Positions 45,881 to 57,894 of a DNA stretch of 64,000 nucleotides are shown here, piece by piece. Origin of the DNA: Orientallactaga sibirica. Its lineage: Eukaryota > Chordata > Mammalia > Rodentia > Dipodidae. Position 1 is the stretch's first letter. Each line of letters starts with the position of its first letter. The translations under genes were made by a program, and so were the position numbers. A model generated the notes under the pieces. The model did no database searches, was not told where the DNA came from, and saw only the letters and a list, made by a program, of their open reading frames with translations. The stretch lies in NCBI GenBank assembly GCA_036365145.1, contig JAEOAD010000018.1, positions 8,202,001 through 8,266,000 on the forward strand, read 5' to 3'.

Positions 45881-46049
45881 TCATTCTTCTTGTTTTGGAG
45901 TGCTTCCTGTTTTCCCTTTAATCCCTTGTTTTAACTGTTATTTGACTATGGCTTATTTTTTCCTATTTCCTCCTGTGTTTTGCTTTCTCTTCAGTGTGAA
46001 GGATTGCTTCAAGTATTTTCTTTAGAGCTGATTTAGTTGTCATAAATTC

Positions 46050-46940
46050 CTTTAGCCTGTTTTTATTGTTGAATGTCCTTATCTCTCCATCAATTTGGAT
46101 AGATAGCTTTGTAAGATAAAGAACTCTTGATTGACAGTTTTTATCTTTCAGAATTTGGAATACATCATTCCAAGCCCTTTTGGCTTTTAAAGTATGTGTT
46201 GTAATCTGCTGTGATCCAGATGGGCTTGCCTTTGTAGGTCACTTTTCTCTCTAACTGCTTTCAATATATTTTCTTTGGCTTGTGTGTTTAGTAATTTCAT
46301 TATAACATGGCAAGGAGAGGATCTTTCTAGGTTTTGTCTTTTTGGTGTTCTAAAAGCTTCTTGTATCTGCATTTGCATTTCTTTCCCAATTTGGGGAAAT
46401 TTTTCTTCTATTATTTTCTTGAAAATGCCTACTAAGCCTCTGGATTGAAATTCTTCTCCTTCTACTCTACCCTGAATTCTTATGTTTGATCTTTTCATAG
46501 TGTCCCAGATATCTTGAAATTCTCATTCATACCTTTCTATTAGCTTGTCTTTCTCCTTTTATTGACAACTTTTTTAATTGTAGACAATATCCCATGTTAT
46601 TTCCTTCCTTCCCCCCTTGTCTTTCTCTTTGTTGGACTGTATTAGGTCAACCACCTGGTCTTGTAGTTCAGATATTCTGTTCTCTCCTTCATCCATTCTA
46701 CTGGTGAGACTTTCCACAGAATTTTTTCTTTGACTGATTGTGTTCTTCAGAGCTAGAATTTCAGCCTGGTTTTTCTTCACTATTTCTATTTCCTTACTCA
46801 TGTCTTGTAATGACCTCCTTATTTCATTAAGCTGGTTTCCTGTGTTCTCTTTCAGGAGTTTGTTTTCTTCTTTAATTCCTTTGTTTTCTTCTTTGATTCC
46901 TTTCATTTCTTTGAATATATTCACATCATTCTTTTGAAAT
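46050..46940 (-). pseudogene. L1 ORF1 of the large minus-strand element
   Basis: Bases 46574-46924 encode a long charged helix (KGIKEENKGIKEENKLLKEN and a heptad-like run), which is the ORF1 coiled coil. Bases 46187-46498 encode the RRM-like start (RSNIRIQGRVEGEEFQ) and the C-terminal domain (NILKAVREKSD). The two pieces are in different frames because of a small disruption near 46500-46600. Confidence 0.85.
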
Positions 46941-47221
46941 CTTTGTCAGGAATTTCATCTAAAACAGTCTCATTGGTGGATCATTTCTGATGGATTTATA
47001 ATTTTTTGTGGGATTGTATTGTCTTGATTCTTTTTGTTTCTTGTATTATAATGTAGTGACTTTTGCATCCTGAATTGATTTGATGCTTGGGTTTTCTACT
47101 TATGTCCAATGTTCTTACATGTGGCGATCCATCTTTATATACTTTCAGGATATGCGTTAAGGTTCCAAGTGTAGCTCTTGTACCCCATTCCAGACAGTCT
47201 TATAAAGCCAAAATCTCTAAG

Positions 47222-47335
47222 GGTATGTATTGTTCTACACCCTTAATCCTGTCAGCTAGGAGGCAGAGTATTCTTTCCTGAATTGGGTTCCAGGTCAGCC
47301 TGGATCTGGATCAGACCTTGCCCCCAATAATGACA
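47222..47335 (+). mobile_element. Possible old B1 remnant
   Basis: ctaggaggcagagtat and ggttccaggtcagcctggat match B1 parts, but the head is unclear. Confidence 0.5.
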
Positions 47336-47476
47336 GAAGCAAAAGATAAAGACCCTATAAATCTGAAAGCATTAAAGGTAGCAATATTCAACATCTAAGT
47401 ACAGCTTATTTGAAAATGGTAAACCAACCATAAATATTTAAGAGATTAGCACTTCCAATGAAGGCCTATGTACCTG

Positions 47477-47516
47477 TTTGTTGTTGTTGTTGTTGTTGTT
47501 GTTTTTTTGTTGTTGT
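47477..47516. repeat. (GTT)n microsatellite
   Basis: A run of GTT units with a short T run inside. Confidence 0.9.
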
Positions 47517-47533
47517 TTTGTCAGTCAGCCTCA

Positions 47534-47905
47534 TTATCTTTTTGTGTGGCTTCCAATATCATCAATGCTGTATGCCCACCTCGACCCCTCTGTGTCATGC
47601 TGTGGAGCTGAAGCTCTGTTCAGCTGCGCTGGATGTGCTGCCACAGGGGGCTGAATACCGTAGGTTCCTGTTCTGATGGCTGGGGGATGGGAGAATTCAG
47701 GAAGCCTGGAGTTGCTCACACAGTCCCGCTGTATCTCTTCCAGTAGCTCCTTTGTTGATCTCAGCTGTCTTTCCTTCAGATTTCTTGACTCTGCAAGGAG
47801 GCTGGTGAGGTTGTAAAGTCCCATCGTTTGGTCACTGATGCTGCTCGGCGCACCTCGCGGGTGTAGCGGCACATGGATTGTGCAGATCAGGTGGATCCGG
47901 GCCAC
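47534..47905 (-). other. 123-codon open frame in the L1 5'UTR, product unknown
   Basis: It is open from an ATG at 47905 to the stop at 47534. Visible features are a charged helical stretch (SLLAESRNLKERQLRSTKE, about residues 35-53) and a proline/alanine-rich end. I do not recognise it as a cellular protein. It lies in sense with the L1 whose 5'UTR it occupies and could be chance coding in a GC-rich promoter. It is recorded because it is long and has protein-like composition. Confidence 0.35.
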
Positions 47906-50214
47906 AAGCTCCTCAGTGGGATTCTGGGCATTTTCCTCCTTTCTGGTGGATCTTGGTCTCTCCTACTTCTCCGCTGTGTCTAATAAAAACCTATACTCCT
48001 GCACTTTTCAGAAGAGTGTATTTTGCTGTGGTTTTGTTTAAATCCCTCCCTGGGCTGGTTTGGCTTGGCTCCTATGCCACCATCTTACTTGGAAATCAGA
48101 ACACTGTTCTTTTCACTAATTATATTTTGGCATAGTACCTGGAAAGTTAACATGCACTGAGTAACATTTTGTAGGCATCCATGTATTTGCATTGTGAATA
48201 AATTGCACAAAGTAACTACTTAACAAGAAAAATTAAAAAATAAAATGAATAAATAAATGTAATACATCATATAAATGTGGACTCAAGGACAAAAATCACA
48301 TGAGCATTTCAATTGATATGAAAAAGGTATTTGTCAAAATACAACATTCCTTCATGATAAAAGTCCTGAAGAAACCAGGAATAAAAGGAACCCATTTCAA
48401 TAACATGAAGACTATATACAACAAACCTATAGCCAACATTATACTAAATGGAGAAATACTCAAAGGATTTCCACTAAAATCAGGAAAAAGAAAAGACACT
48501 TTCTCCACTTTTATTAAATATAGTGCAGGAAGTCTTAGCAAAGCAATAAGACAAGGGACTCAAATCAAACAGATGCAAATAGTAAGATTCAAATTATGGC
48601 TATTTTGCAGATGATATGATTCTATATATAAAAGATCATTAAAACCCTACTAGAAAACTATTAGAGATGATAAACATTTTCAGCAAAGTAGCAGGATAGA
48701 AAATGAACACAAAGATAACAGTAGCCTTCCTATATACCAATGATGAATATGCTAAGGATGAAATCAAGTAAATAATCCCATTAAAATCACCTCAAATTTT
48801 TTTCTGGATAAACCCTAAACAAGGAAGTGAAATACCTTTACAATGAAAACTTTAAAACCTTCAAGAGACAAACTGAACAATACACTAGGAAATAAAATGG
48901 CATTCCATGTTCATGGATTAGAAGGAACAATATTGTAAAAATGACTATATAACTAAAACCAATCTACAGATTTACTGCAATCCCTATAAAAATTCTAATA
49001 ACATTTTTCACTGAAAGAGAAAAACAGAAACCTAAAATTCATTTGGAAGCATAAACAAATATACAAATAAATAAATACCTAAGATAGCCAAAACAATCCT
49101 GAATAGTAAGAATAAGGCTGGAGGAATCACCACACCTAATTTTAAGATATATTACAGTGCCATAGTAACAAAAATGGTTACACAAATTTAAACTGACATG
49201 TAGATCAAAGGAACAGAATGCAGAACTCAGATATAATCCCAGACAGTCATAGTCATCTGCTTTCTGATGAAAATGCCAAAAATATTCACTAGAGAAAAAA
49301 CATCCCCTTTAACAAATAATGCTGAGAAAATTGGATATAAATATATGTAGGAGAATGAAACTAGATCCTCCTCCCCTCTCTTTCTCCTTCTGTCTCTTTC
49401 TCTACATGTACAACAGTTGACTGCAAATGAATCAAAGACCTTAACTTCAGACATGAAACTCTAAAACTGAAAGATAAAAAAGTAAGAGAAACACTACTAT
49501 GTACATGCATAAGCAAGGGCTTTAACAGAACTACAGTTACTTAGTACATAAATGGTCACTAATCAATCACTGGTACTTCATAAAATTAAAAAGGCTTTTG
49601 TATAGTAAAATGACACTGTTAAAGAGCAAAAAGGCAGCCCACAGAGTGAGAGAAAATCTTTGACAGCTATACATCTGACAGAGACTATCCAAGATATACA
49701 AAGACTCATAAAAACTAAATAATGAGAAATCAAAAGAGCTAATCAAAATATGAGCTATAGACTGAATAGAGTTCTCAAAAATACAAATGGCCAATAAATA
49801 TATATTAAAATGTTCAACATCCTTAGGCATCAGAAACATGAAAATTAAAACTATTTTTAGATTCCATTTACTCAAGTCAGAATGAATATTATCAAGAAAT
49901 TGAGTAACAATAAATGCTGGTAAGTGTACAGGGAAATGAGGAACCCTCCTCCATTGTTGGTAGAAATGTAAACTGGTGAAGCCTGCATGCAAATCAGTGT
50001 GGAAGTTCCTGAGACAGCTAAAAACAGATCTACCATATGACCCACCTATACCAGTCTTGGGCATATACCCTCAAGACTGCACTTTACTACAGAGATACTT
50101 GCTCATCCATGTTTAGTGCTGTTCTAGTCATAATAGCTAGAGGAAATGGAACCAGTCTAGATGCTCATCAACTTATGAACAGATAATTATGATGTGATAC
50201 ATATGCACAATGGA

Positions 50215-50447
50215 GTTTTTTGTAATTTGAGAGAGAGAGATAGAAGAAGCAGAGAAGAATGGGTGTACCAGGGCCTTTTCAGGCACTGTGAACAAACTCC
50301 AGATGTGTGCGCCCCCTTGTGTGCATGTGCAACATTGAGCGCATACATCACTTTTACGTCTGGCTATACGTGGGACCTGGAGATTTAAACAAGCATTCTT
50401 AGGCTTCGCAGGCAGGCGCCTTAACAGCTAAGCCATCTCTTGAGGCC
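50215..50447 (-). mobile_element. DIP/B2-superfamily SINE, long subtype, in the old L1
   Basis: Reverse copy. The word gcacaatggagtttt precedes it (50204) and follows it (50449), as the target duplication. Confidence 0.92.
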
Positions 50448-50488
50448 TGCACAATGGAGTTTTATTCAACTATAACAAAAAACAAGAT

Positions 50489-50638
50489 GCCAGGTGTGGT
50501 GGCGTACACCTTTGATCCCAGCACTCCGGAGGCAGAGATAGGAGGATTGCCATGAGTTTGAGGCCACCTGAAACTACAAAGTGAATTCCAGGTCAGCCTG
50601 GGCTAGAGTGAGACCCTACCTTGAAAAAACAAAAAAGA
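50489..50638 (+). mobile_element. B1-type SINE in the old L1
   Basis: gccaggtgtggtggcgtaca to accttgaaaaaac. The flanks share caagat. Confidence 0.92.
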
Positions 50639-51016
50639 AAATCAAGATCATGAACTTTGCAGAGAAATGGATGGATCTGGAAAAGATCATACTAACTGAG
50701 TTAAACCAAGCTCAGAAAATGAAATGCCACATGTTCTCTCTCATATGTGGATACTTACTTCAAATGTTTAGATTGTATGTGAGTTTGAATAACAACCTAG
50801 TAAAGGCCAGAAAGCTAGAAAGGGGCCATAAGTAAGGGAGGAAAGGAGAAGGTTTAAAGGGTAGTTATAGTAGATATATAGGTAGATGGGCAGAACACTG
50901 GGGGTAGAATGTTCTAAATGAGGTTGGGGGGAATGGAGGAGAGGAGGGTGTGAGAGGAGGGTTAATCAAAATTAAAAATGTTATAAGCTATATGTAAACT
51001 AGCTTCTTTAATAGTT

Positions 51017-51236
51017 AAAATTTGTCTCTGTGTGTGAGAGAGTGTGTGTGTATATGGGGGGGGCTTAAGTACCCTGTGGTGGTGGATAATACTGTGCCCA
51101 GAAACCATAGACAATTAAAAGAAATTTTCAAAAATTTGTCTCTGTGTGTGAGAGAGTGTGTGTGTATATGGGGGGTACCCTGTGGTGGTGGATAATACTG
51201 TGCCCAGAAACCATAGACAATTAAAAGAAATTTTCA
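51017..51236 (+). repeat. Short tandem duplication (about 110 bp)
   Basis: The unit 51017-51130 repeats at 51131-51236. The second copy is shorter by about eight bases in the ggcttaag part. It lies inside the L1 3'UTR. Confidence 0.92.
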
Positions 51237-51360
51237 GTGCCAGGAGTGGGATACCTTCTAGAGTTATTCATCACGGAGGTTCCAAATGCCCCCAAAACTA
51301 TAGCCAATTACCAAGGTTCTTGGTTGTCCACAAGAACTAGATGGTTAAGACCCTATTGCT

Positions 51361-51537
51361 AGCAGGACATGATGCCACTCGCCTTTAATCCCAGCACTTA
51401 GGAGGCAGCAGAGGTAGGAGGATCGCCGTGAATTTGAGGTCACCCTGAGACTACATAGTGAATTCTAGGTCAGCCTGGGCTAGAGTGAAACCCTACCTCA
51501 AAAAAAACAACAAAAGCAAAAAGAAAAAGAAAAAAAA
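51361..51537 (+). mobile_element. B1-type SINE in the L1 3'UTR
   Basis: A complete B1. The flanks aagaccctat on both sides are the target duplication. The L1 text (compare 5221-5240 gaccctattgctgaagac) is restored when it is removed. Confidence 0.93.
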
Positions 51538-52363
51538 GACCCTATCACAAAAGACACCACATGTTTGGGCTGCAGGACACTTGATAAATAAGCTGCAGCA
51601 GCTGGAAGTCTTGTCCCTGTTGACTAGCTGACATGGTGCTGCAAAGTGCTATGCAGTCTACTGAGGGAGAAAAATCAATAATCTTAACCAGCACTGAACC
51701 CTGCAAGCTACATGGCTTGCCAGTCAGACAAAGTACACCAACTAGTAAAATGGTGGCATGTCTTTTAGAAAACAGCTGCTCTCTGGTTGGATTTGAAGTC
51801 AGCTCCATGGGAAAACATTCGTGTCTGGTACCAAAAAACTAATCAAATGCCTATGAGTAGGGTAGCTAAGAGCCCTAGTGAGGAAGCTATTACTGTTGTT
51901 TGAAAGGGATCTATTATGACCATGAAACTGCCTTCTGAATATTTGTGTTTATGTCCATAAAGAAATGCTATTCTTACATTTGGTTAGAGAAGCATCTCTT
52001 TTCAGATGTTAACTACTGGGGAGACTCAAAACTCATCAAAATACTGAGAAGAAATGACAGTGGAGTGTTCAGCACTTAGTGAGACAGGCTAAGGGGCCAT
52101 TGTGGAAAAGGAGATAGAAAGAATGTAAGAGCCAAAGGAAGGTAGGAGTGCCCTGAAATATTATCTTGCAGGTACTAAGTTGCTGTTGCATGACCTCACA
52201 ATGGCTCATGCTACCTACACAATACATGCATAACACGAATGCAAAAAAAATGATGCCATTAAAATAAAAGGGGGAACTACTGGGAAAGAAGAAGAAATCC
52301 TGTAGAGGGGAATAGAGTTGACAGGACAAAGGAGGACAGCGGAAGCACATCATGATAAGAGTA

Positions 52364-52406
<43 letters not shown>
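52364..52406. repeat. (GT)n microsatellite
   Basis: About 20 GT units near the end of the L1 3'UTR. Confidence 0.93.
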
Positions 52407-52566
52407 GTGTAGAATGTCAATAAAAAGCTAAAAAAAAGAAGAAACTCCATAATTTATAGTCTCCACACATTTACAGTAACTAAATTATTCCCAACCTGTT
52501 AATTGTTAAACTTCTTTAGAGGATGAAATTGTGGATTTAGCTATGCAAAAGCTATAAAAGGAATAG

Positions 52567-52726
52567 GCCGAGCATGGTGGCACATGCCTTTAATCCTAAC
52601 ACTCGGGAGGCAGAGGTAGAAGGATCACTGAGAGTGTTCGAGGTCACCCTGAGACTACATAGTGAATTCCAGGTCAGCCTGAGGCTAGAGTGAGACCCTA
52701 CCTCAAACCCCTCCCCCCCAAAAAAG
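52567..52726 (+). mobile_element. B1-type SINE with target duplication
   Basis: gccgagcatggtggcacatg to the A-rich end. aaaaggaatag flanks both sides. Confidence 0.93.
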
Positions 52727-53150
52727 GAATAGTATTTTTGCTTTATCTTCTCAAAGCCAACAGCTCTATCTTTTTTTGAGGTAGAAAGCTAGTTTTCCAA
52801 TCATTCCTATATTTCGTGCATATAACAACATACAAAGAAATCTGTTTTATATTGCTGTTTTATGTAATTCAATCTAATGATTAATAATTTCTTCTAAAAT
52901 GTAAAATTAGGGGTTGACCATAAAAAGAAAGAAAGAAGGCATATTATGCTTCCAAATGCTTATATAACGGACTCTTACCCCCCCCAATCCACTCCAACTT
53001 CTCACCCTCCAGACCAACCAAAGTAAGCAAAACTATGAAAATATTTCTTCAGTTAAGTGCTTTATAGCACTTTCACAATGGTTTGAGATAAGTATCTAAA
53101 TAACTACAAAATAACACAATATCACAGAAGCAGATGTCAAGTGAAGACCA
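52727..53150. other. Unique AT-rich sequence
   Basis: No repeat or gene was recognised. Confidence 0.5.
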
Positions 53151-53332
53151 GATTTTTTTTTTGTTTTTTGTTTTTTGGTTTTTTTTTTTGGTTTTTCAAG
53201 GTAGGGTCTCACTCTGGCTCAGGCTGACCTGGAATTCACTATGCAGTCTCAGGGTGGCCTTGAACTCTCAGTGATCCTCCTACCTCTGCCTCCCGAGTGC
53301 TGGGATTAAAGGCGTGCGCCACCACGCCCCGC
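53151..53332 (-). mobile_element. B1-type SINE, head-to-head with the next SINE
   Basis: It starts with a T-rich run and ends at its own 5' end, caccacgcccc. It is little diverged. Confidence 0.93.
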
Positions 53333-53575
53333 TGGAGAGATGGCTTAGCGGCTAAGGCGCCTGCTGCTAAGCCTAAGAATGCTGGTTCCAATGTCCAGCG
53401 GTTCCAATCTCCAGGTCCCACGTTTAGCCAGATGCAAAGTGAGCCCACAAGGGGGCACACGCATCTGGATTTCGTTCACAGCAGCTGAGAGACTGCTGGC
53501 ATGCCCATCTCTGTCTCCCTCTCGCTCTCTATCTCTCTCTGTCTCTCTCTCTAAAAATAAAATTTAAAAAAATAA
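53333..53575 (+). mobile_element. DIP/B2-superfamily SINE, long subtype
   Basis: Head gctggagagatggcttagcg with a duplicated ttccaat...ccag segment and a CT-rich then AAAT tail. It adjoins the reverse B1 without a spacer. Confidence 0.93.
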
Positions 53576-53827
53576 TAAAAAGCAGCACTCATCTGACATT
53601 TTCTTCCCCAACCATTGCCAGTCCCCACACCAAGATGAGGCAAGCTTATTCATTTCATTAGGAGATAATCACTCATCCAATTAACCTGAAGTGCTACCAA
53701 CATTTCCTGAAAGTAGAGTGAATGGGGAAAGATTACTGTAAAAGGAGTGTTTTGCCTTTTTTTTTTCTCATTAGCTTCTAGTAAGTAAATAACTACAGCT
53801 CTATTTCAAACACATACATACACACAT

Positions 53828-53985
53828 TCCCAGGTTCAATTCCCCAGTACAAAGTGGCACATGCATTATGACCTGGTGTGCCCATTCTGTCTCTGTGTCT
53901 GTCTCTGTTTCTCTCCCTCTCCCTTTCCCTCTCCCTCCTCATCTCTTCCCCCTTGCAAATAAATACAGAAATTTTAAAAAACAAA
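53828..53985 (+). mobile_element. DIP/B2-superfamily SINE, 5'-truncated
   Basis: It starts at cccaggttcaattccccag. The tRNA head is missing, a short internal deletion follows, then a CT run and AAAT. Confidence 0.8.
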
Positions 53986-56900
53986 AGAGCCTCTTCTTTT
54001 AAAAAATGTATAAACAGAATGAACTTGCCAGATCCTAAAGAGAGTTGTTTATGATTTATAAATTTAACTCCTTTAAGTAAGTTGGTAACACTTGTTTTTT
54101 GCTTTGGTATAATATTGTACTTAATGAATTTTATAAAAATTGCTATGAATCCTTCAAGATAGAATCAAATTAAATGTTAACTATTTAATAGCTTTTATAA
54201 CTACATTCCAGAGAAAATAAGGATTTTGGATTTTAAAGATTCAAAGGGTCACAGTATAGGCAAACATTTTGATGTAAATTCCCTGCAACTACTTCTTATA
54301 CTCTTACTTTTAAAAAGAGTCTTTTAAAAGGCTTATAATAATTCTATTATGAGTATCAATAAAATTTTCAACTTAAAAGTTACTGGGTTTACTGGTACAT
54401 AACCACTGAGCTCAGGGGACAAAAATTACATGGTACATTAAAATGTAACCTTTAAACTTCCCAATGTAAAACATCACTTCCTGAGCAGAGATAGTACTCC
54501 AAGAACAATCAATTACTGTTAGGAGGAATATACACTCTACATTATTAATTAGTTCTGATGCACTCTTCTCTATGCCCTCATCTGTCATTAAGACTGTTTT
54601 AAAACCTGAGTTATTAGTCTTTATTTGGAAAAGGATCTGGTTAATATCTTTAAGAGCAGAAATCATTCATCCATTCTCTATATACTAGAGCATGGTAATT
54701 CCTACCCTCATACAAGTTACTGATAACCACCACCTTCCACTAACTAAGAAGCTATAAATCAGCAGTAGGGCAGCTCCTATGCAACCCCTGTTAATTCTGT
54801 TTATAATCTATCCAACTGAGAAGTGAGCTAGTTGGGAAAGAAGCTAGCTGACAGATCAGATAGTAGAAAAGTATAACAGATTAAAGATAGAAAATAACAA
54901 AATGACAAATTAAAATGCCAAATAGTTATAAAACATGGACTGAATTTAAAATGAATGTTTAAAAAAATTAGCATTCCTAAATTTTCATTTTAGTTGTACC
55001 CTTACCTAAAACAGTGAAAAAATAAAGTGTACTTCAGTGTGGATCATGAGTTTTTAATTAAACTTAAAATTTAGAATCTTATAAGTAAAAATGTGCATCT
55101 TCCTAACATTATGTAAAAGTCACAAGTTGGGGCAAAACAGCAAAATTTCTAAAATTTTTATACATATTTAACTTAATACCTGTCAAAAGTGATATTTTAT
55201 TTCAAAAATAACCCAGCATAATATAACTATGGTACAGTTTCATATGAAACTCCCACTGACATTATTCCCTATGGTATAAATCAGTGGACCACTGGCCTAA
55301 AAACCATATAAAATTTCTATTTTATATATATATGTATTTTCCTCATTAAGAAATCATTAAGCTTGAATTTTAGTACAGAAATAATACCAGATCACAATGA
55401 GACTCAACTGATTACTGAAATTCAATGGAGTAACATGAAGAATTTAGCTCCTTTAGATTTAGATTGAAGTGGTCAAGAAAAGCAACATTAAGGAGATAGC
55501 ATTTAGGATACAAAGGACAAAATGGAATCAGCCAAAAGCAAAGACTGGAAGGAAAAACATGTCAAGCAGAAGGGACTACAAAGTACAAATGAACTTGAGA
55601 AGTTTTAGGGAAAGGAGAGAAAAAGAGTAGAGACCTTGAGCATTTAGTGGGCAAGGAAACATATACATAAGGACTGAAAGGCAAGTAAGAACCAGGTAAG
55701 CTAGACCTAGTAAAGCTGGAGGCATTTGGCTTTCACGCTAAATATGATGACAAGGGATTAGAAGGTTTTAAGCAAAAAGATCATAAGATGTGTCATTTGG
55801 CAAATGGATAACAGAATAAAACAATGAGTAGGAACACCAGTTAGGAAGATTCCAATATGAGTGATAGGTTATGGTCCATAAATGAAAAGCCTTTAAGTGA
55901 ACAAAAATTAAACACTCATAGACTCTGTCACATAGGGCTCTGATCGAAAGAGAATTCTCCAAGGCTGTTAAGAGTAACACTTTCAAAGCAAGGAAACAGT
56001 AACAGACCTGGCTGACTCATCTCCCTGCCTTGCAGAAGCTGCCATTTCTGCACTATTCAGAGGTGTAGCCATGACACTTCAGACAACTAAGCACTAAACA
56101 CTCCTCTCCATGGTTCAATCTTTGAGAAGTCAGCAAAACCCAACTTAATATATCACATACATAGCTGGTATTTTAAAAGTTTGTTGAGTCAGTTCCTCCC
56201 CCACTGCTCTTGGTGCTCTCCTGACTTTGGAAAGATAGCAGGCCACCACTGGGAATGTGGGGGTGGGGGGTGCAGGGACAGGTGGCTGGCTTAATTCCTG
56301 TTTAACCTTTTCTGAACTTTTCGTCTATCTGTTCAATGAGGAGTCCATTCTCAGCCAACCACTTAAGGGATGAGATTAAGAGGAGAAACTTTACATTCTT
56401 TAGAAGAAATTCTCAAACAATTGTTCTCAAGTGGTATAATCCCAACTCATGGCTTGATTGCACATGCCATGGGATCTTGTCTCATGGTTTTTTCTGCATG
56501 TATCATCCCAAAATAAAAGTCTGCTGAATGAATGGCCCTCTTCAGGATATAGTATGAGAACTATCACTATAAGAAAAACATTGTTCAAATGAATAAAATG
56601 GTAACAAAGGAATTCCCTTACAACCATTTCCTCCCAGCCAGGTTCATAGAACATCTGTTTCAGATCTACTAATTTTAATTTATGATCATTCAAGTTGAGG
56701 CTATATATGCTCAGTACTTTTAAAGACTACTATGCTTATAACAAGTAAAACTAAGATTATGGAGAATTTATGATGCATAAAAACACATGATCTGTGCTTT
56801 CTATGAAATATCTTATTTAATCCTTAAACCCATGTATCAAAAACTGCTGTCCTCATCTACAGATGATCTGAGGATGAATACACACACTTCTTTTAAATGA

Positions 56901-57890
56901 AGCCACTTAACCTGTAAGTAAAGTCTCTCTAAGTCCAAAGACTGAAATCTTAAGTACTTAACCACTACTTCTTTTACTATCTTAGGTTATCCAAAGAAAT
57001 TCTACTGACATGTGTCTGATAAGCTTTCAGAATAGAATAAGCTAAAATAAATATACAAGTAAGCACTATATACTGAAATAATACCCTAATTGTGAATTAT
57101 TCCATTCATTTCATTAAAGCAAGCCCCTTTTCTACTGTCTGCTTCCTTAACTTACTTTGACTATATAAGTCCAAGAAAATATTCTAAGGAATAAACTAAG
57201 GCAAGTAGTTAAGCAGTAAAGTATAAAACTTAATTTTCCATGAAAATAAACCCCTAATTAATGTGCATAAAATAATCCTCTAAGAGTTTAATACTTTGAA
57301 TAAACAAAGTGATCATAACATACTGATAATAAGCTCACACTATAGAATAAATTCATACATCCAGTATTTCTCCCTAGAACTTCAGCTAATATGTTTGCAG
57401 ACTAAATAGAATCCTTTTCACCAAATACTTGTTATTGAAATTACAAAGAACAGAACACAATGCTCAAATTTAAAATGTATTTAAACAGAAGACACCTCTG
57501 TTTAGATAACATGGTGATCCAGTTTCAGATACCTGCCCATCATGTTTTTCTTGCCTTGTTAATGTATAAAAAAAAAATGTGAATTTTATTATTTCTAATA
57601 AAATTGTCTCACAAAAAAGAAAATAAATTCATAGCTCTGTGCTAATTAATGTTACATCAATTCGGAAAGAGAAATTGTAAAATATTCAGAAGACTTGGCG
57701 GTAAATCCCTAATGGGCTTAACTGCAGAATAATCATGCAGTAAATAATCACATGAAATTGGGCCACTGAGAGATTAGGCAGTAAATAATATCCAGGAAAA
57801 TGTCCATCTGTAATCCCTTCACTTTACATATATAACATTCTTAAACTATCTACTCTTACATGTTATTAAGAAGGAAAATATTGTAAAAAT
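53986..57890. other. Unique AT-rich sequence, no repeat
   Basis: This 3.9-kb block is the longest interspersed-repeat-free part of the window. It has no long frame (the longest is 88 codons, minus, 56427-56693, without a known motif). The part near 57630-57800 has paired TAAT-type words and looks unlike decayed repeat. It could hold conserved non-coding DNA. Confidence 0.5.
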
Positions 57891-57894
57891 GTTT

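Larger units (their letters stand above)
46941..48105 (-). mobile_element. L1 5'UTR of the large minus-strand element
   Basis: The element's start is read in reverse as tttccaagtaagatggtggc at about 48075-48095, a pattern like the L1 start at 17165. The region 47530-47960 is GC-rich. It contains a 123-codon frame on the sense (minus) strand and a (GTT)n run at 47477-47516. Confidence 0.6.
48235..50750 (+). pseudogene. Old L1 ORF2, right half (RT to C terminus)
   Basis: It resumes the RT text left at 39672 (gtaatacatcatataaatgt). The FADD codons are kept as DNA (tttgcagatgatatg at 48602-48616) but sit outside the open frame. The C-terminal region follows to 50750. It is broken by a reverse DIP SINE (50215-50447) and a B1 (50489-50638). 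It is much diverged. Confidence 0.82.
50751..52440 (+). mobile_element. L1 3'UTR of the old L1
   Basis: It matches the first 3'UTR family (compare 5100-5340: gaaattttcagtgccaggag, gggataccttct). A B1 interrupts it at 51361-51537. It contains a local duplication (51017-51236) and a (GT)n run (52366-52405), and ends in aataaaaagctaaaaaaaag. Confidence 0.78.

Noticed and set aside
49567..50064. 165-codon minus-strand frame, the longest antisense one
   Set aside because: It is antisense to the C-terminal part of an L1 ORF2. The same antisense frame occurs at 4256-4507 and 41433-41777 in other L1s, so it is a shadow of L1 coding bias.
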